From: JACCUZ01 sp038246575
GTDB taxonomy: Bacteria > Actinomycetota > Actinomycetes > JACCUZ01
Direction: 5' to 3'
Length of the DNA: 6,962 nucleotides
Assembly (NCBI GenBank): GCA_038246575.1
Contig: JBBRVU010000206.1
Location: 1 to 6,962 of the forward strand
The notes beneath the pieces are model-generated. The model had not been told where the DNA came from, searched no databases, and saw only the letters and a list, made by a program, of their open reading frames with translations. Every line of letters starts with the position of its first letter. The stretch's first letter is position 1. The translations under genes were made by a program, and so were the position numbers. Shown here one piece after another: positions 5,395 through 6,962 of this stretch.

Positions 5395-5400
5395 TCCTGG
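5395..5400 (-). promoter_or_regulatory. Ribosome-binding site deciding the OsmC start
   Basis: CCAGGA on the minus strand is followed after seven bases by the ATG at 5387. The downstream in-frame ATG at 5375 has no comparable site, so the longer protein is favoured. Confidence 0.6.
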
Positions 5401-5431
5401 ACATCTGCCCCAGCACAGGTCGAGGTGTCGC

Positions 5432-5896
5432 TCAGGGAGTGACCGGCGATGTCGCTCGCGCCGTGGCGTCGATGTCGTAGCCGGCGGCGAACCTCGCGGA
5501 CACCAGGTTGACCAACGGGAACCGGACCGTGGTTGCGAGTGTCACAGCGACCGACTCGCCGTCGGTGCTGACCTCGACGACGCGAAACCCGTTGAACCTG
5601 CGCTGGAGATCGGCGTCGCGGACGTACTGCCGAACAGCCGCCCGCGTCCCGTCGACCGACAGCGGCAGCACCGCGCCGGTGCCGGCATAGATGCGTTCCA
5701 GGTCGGGCTGGTTCGCTGCGCTCAACGCCGCGCCGTCGGCTGCCGCGACGAGCGAACGCCGGTAGAGGTAGGCCGACGAGAGGTTCACCACGACAGTGAC
5801 CAGCAAGCCGGCGATGACCGTGTAGACCAGCAGCAGGAGCAGCAGCTGACCTTCGTCGACGCTGCGATGCGTCCAGATCCTCTGCAGCCGGTTCAT
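5432..5896 (-). CDS. TadG-like pilus assembly protein (Tad-like N-terminal domain)
   Basis: This 154-residue membrane protein has a short basic N-terminus, the sequence D14-E-G-Q17, and one hydrophobic helix at about 18-40. An A-A-A-D-G-A-A-L-S-A-A segment (about 53-63) and a beta-rich extracytoplasmic domain follow. This is the layout of the putative Flp pilus-assembly Tad/TadG N-terminal family. Unlike the two pseudopilin genes upstream, Glu is absent at the fifth position after the glycine, so cleavage by a prepilin peptidase is not expected; it probably stays anchored. It is much shorter than TadG proteins that carry a VWA domain. The ATG overlaps the stop of the preceding gene as ATGA, which fixes the start and indicates translational coupling. 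A longer open frame upstream runs antisense-like through that gene and is not used. Confidence 0.85.
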   Translation of the reverse strand: MNRLQRIWTHRSVDEGQLLLLLLVYTVIAGLLVTVVVNLSSAYLYRRSLVAAADGAALSAANQPDLERIYAGTGAVLPLSVDGTRAAVRQYVRDADLQRRFNGFRVVEVSTDGESVAVTLATTVRFPLVNLVSARFAAGYDIDATARATSPVTP

Positions 5897-6345
5897 CGCG
5901 CGACCACCCGGAACCGGTCGACAACCTCGAGGTGGCGTCCGGACACCCGGACGCTTGCTGGTGCGCGATCCGCGAAGACCCGGGGCAGCCATGGCAGAGA
6001 CACGGCGTAGTCGATGACGACATCAACCCGGCTGCCGGGAAGCAGGCACGGCCTGCTCGAGCAGGCGATGTGCAGCTCGTCCTGCTTGAGCGCCAGGTTG
6101 CTGTCGGCCATCACGATCGACGCCGCAGTGAAGGCACGAGACGAGGCATCGAGGCCGCCGTCCGAGGTCGCGTAGACACGGCCGGCCTCTCGGGCCGCGC
6201 TGGAGACCGCATACGCCGCGCCCTGCACGCGGAAAACAGCCAGCAGCACGTACACCAGCGGAACCATCAGGAGCACCGCGAGATAGACGAACTCGACGAT
6301 CGCGTTCCCCTCGTCCCCGCAGGGTCGACGGCACCGGGCGTTCAC
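5893..6345 (-). CDS. tadE: TadE-family pseudopilin (second copy)
   Basis: This 150-residue protein has the class III prepilin-like start: a basic leader ending G-D-E-G13, then N-A-I-V-E18-F with Glu at +5 after the glycine, and a hydrophobic segment to about 39. In tad systems TadE and TadF are cut after this glycine by a TadV-type peptidase and needed for Flp pilus assembly. The mature domain is beta-rich with A-A-R-E-A-G-R at 50-56 and a cysteine pair C95/C100 (C-S-S-R-P-C) followed by P-G-S-x-V-x-V, which could form a disulphide loop outside the cell. The start is a GTG overlapping the stop of the upstream tadE gene (GTGA), and its own stop overlaps the next ATG (ATGA). It might equally be called TadF; the two pseudopilins are not distinguished by sequence here. 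Confidence 0.87.
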   Translation of the reverse strand: MNARCRRPCGDEGNAIVEFVYLAVLLMVPLVYVLLAVFRVQGAAYAVSSAAREAGRVYATSDGGLDASSRAFTAASIVMADSNLALKQDELHIACSSRPCLLPGSRVDVVIDYAVSLPWLPRVFADRAPASVRVSGRHLEVVDRFRVVAR

Positions 6346-6737
6346 GGGGCTTCTTCGAGCGCGTGGCCTCGGACCCGCAGGCCGCGCGGCGGCCCCAGCA
6401 GCCCGAAGACCGGCAGTGTCGTCGACACCTCGACGTAGACGGTCGGAACGCCGCTCACTTGCTCGAACCCGCTCGTCACGTCGCGTGCAAAAGAGTCGGC
6501 CAAGGAGTCACGGATGAGTTGCCTCGTGACGTCTTCACCGTCGGAGGGCGTGCGATCTGCGTTGGCCGCGAAACGCGCGCCTTCAGCCGCGGAGGCGACC
6601 AGGGTGTTGCGCACGTGCAGCGCGAGACCGAGCTGCAGGATCCCCAGGAAGAGAACCGTCAGAAGCACTCCGACCAGCGTGAACTCGACGATCGCCGACC
6701 CTCGATCGCCACGTGGTGGCAACACTGTCTGAGCCAC
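6342..6737 (-). CDS. tadE: TadE-family pseudopilin (first copy)
   Basis: This 131-residue protein has a leader P-P-R-G-D-R-G13, then S-A-I-V-E18-F with Glu at +5, and a hydrophobic helix to about 40 (L-T-V-L-F-L-G-I-L). A-S-A-A-E-G-A-R-F-A-A and a short beta-rich domain follow. This is the TadE pseudopilin layout, with glycine and glutamate at the same residue numbers as in the next gene. It lacks the cysteine pair of that paralogue. The frame is open far upstream, but that stretch overlaps the Flp-position gene in another frame and is not TadE-like. Two GTG codons are possible starts: 6737, five bases after the previous stop, and 6725, which has GGTGG eight bases before it. The glycine leader is kept in either case. 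Confidence 0.85.
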   Translation of the reverse strand: MAQTVLPPRGDRGSAIVEFTLVGVLLTVLFLGILQLGLALHVRNTLVASAAEGARFAANADRTPSDGEDVTRQLIRDSLADSFARDVTSGFEQVSGVPTVYVEVSTTLPVFGLLGPPRGLRVRGHALEEAP

Positions 6738-6742
6738 CGTGG

Positions 6743-6961
6743 TCAGGGGCTGTTGCCCACCACGCCGTCGAGCGCGTCGGAGAAGAGCTGCTTGAGCTTG
6801 TCGTCGGCGACCAGCCACAGCGCAGTCACCAGTCCGGCCGTCATGATCGTGATCAGCACCCAGCCCGGCACATCGCCTCGCTCTCGTCCTCCCCGCTGGA
6901 GTCGCAACCAGCCGCGTAGCGTGATCGCGGAACACGACCTCGTCGCGTATCCGAACAGTTC
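6743..6961 (-). CDS. Small Flp-position membrane protein of the tad operon (5' end uncertain)
   Basis: A minus-strand frame open to the right window edge ends at the TGA at 6743-6745. Its C-terminal half reads as a small membrane protein: R-E-R-G-D, then V-P-G-W-V-L-I-T-I-M-T-A-G-L-V-T-A-L-W-L-V-A (helix), then D-D-K-L-K-Q-L-F and a short tail ending N-S-P. A charged leader ending in glycine, one helix and about 25 further residues is the size of Flp-type pilins, and the gene lies where flp often sits before tadE in actinobacteria. However, the canonical Glu at +5 is missing (D-V-P-G-W), so it may be a helper protein. Possible starts are a TTG at 6907 (54 residues) or the GTG at 6871 (42 residues); neither has a well-spaced SD. 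A start beyond the window is also possible, although the first 18 visible residues look non-coding in character. Confidence 0.6.
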   Translation of the reverse strand, partial: ELFGYATRSCSAITLRGWLRLQRGGRERGDVPGWVLITIMTAGLVTALWLVADDKLKQLFSDALDGVVGNSP

Positions 6962-6962
6962 C

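Noticed and set aside
5897..5992. Upstream start for the TadG-like protein
   Set aside because: The added residues are Arg/Pro/Gly-rich and overlap the tadE gene. The ATGA overlap gives a standard coupled start at 5896.
5388..6026. OsmC protein extended upstream into a 394-residue fusion
   Set aside because: The extra N-terminal part reads the tadG-like gene in a wrong frame and has no domain character. The OsmC start is marked by a proper SD at 5395-5400.
6738..6935. 66-residue N-terminal extension of the first TadE protein
   Set aside because: It is an alternative frame of the small Flp-position gene, and pseudopilin leaders are short.
1..6962. tRNA, rRNA, CRISPR, insertion sequence or prophage elements
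   Set aside because: No cloverleaf, spaced direct repeats, transposase motifs or integration-type repeats were found on reading both strands.

Overview
The window reads as chromosomal DNA from a high-GC Gram-positive bacterium (Actinomycetota). The evidence is GC-rich codon use with frequent GTG starts, an actinobacterial-style tad pilus operon (Flp-position small protein, TadE, TadE, TadG-like), a secreted NlpC/P60 hydrolase behind a c-di-AMP-type leader, and a Crp/GlxR-like 16-mer. A Nocardioidaceae-like genome is a reasonable guess from gene types, but nothing here fixes the family or genus.

Left part (1-1958): a two-transmembrane K+ channel with a cytoplasmic RCK/TrkA module lies on the minus strand (4-1026). 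It diverges from a small secreted NlpC/P60 peptidoglycan hydrolase on the plus strand (1473-1958). The 446 bases between them are unusually structured. They hold two short perfect inverted repeats near the channel start, a Crp/GlxR-like 16-mer, a 9-bp inverted repeat, and a leader whose conserved blocks match the ydaO/yuaA class of c-di-AMP riboswitch directly ahead of the hydrolase ribosome-binding site. This is the most informative part of the window. It suggests that wall remodelling, and possibly K+ flux, are read out through c-di-AMP.

Middle (1940-4765): a membrane-anchored, exported von Willebrand factor A (VWA) protein and a small DUF3592 membrane protein form a minus-strand pair, spaced 17 bases apart. 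The DUF3592 gene runs tail-to-tail into the hydrolase gene with a 19-base overlap. The VWA protein contains a previously unnamed internal duplication. A DUF192 gene points away from the VWA gene across a 109-base divergent region holding an AT-rich island and a dyad.

Right part (4842-6962): a minus-strand operon enters from beyond the right edge. In transcription order it encodes a small Flp-position membrane protein (5' end uncertain), two TadE-type pseudopilins, a TadG-like protein, and finally an OsmC-family peroxidase-like protein. Junctions are tight (5 bases, a GTGA overlap, an ATGA overlap, then 44 bases), so translational coupling is likely. No tRNA, rRNA, CRISPR array, insertion sequence or phage gene was seen.
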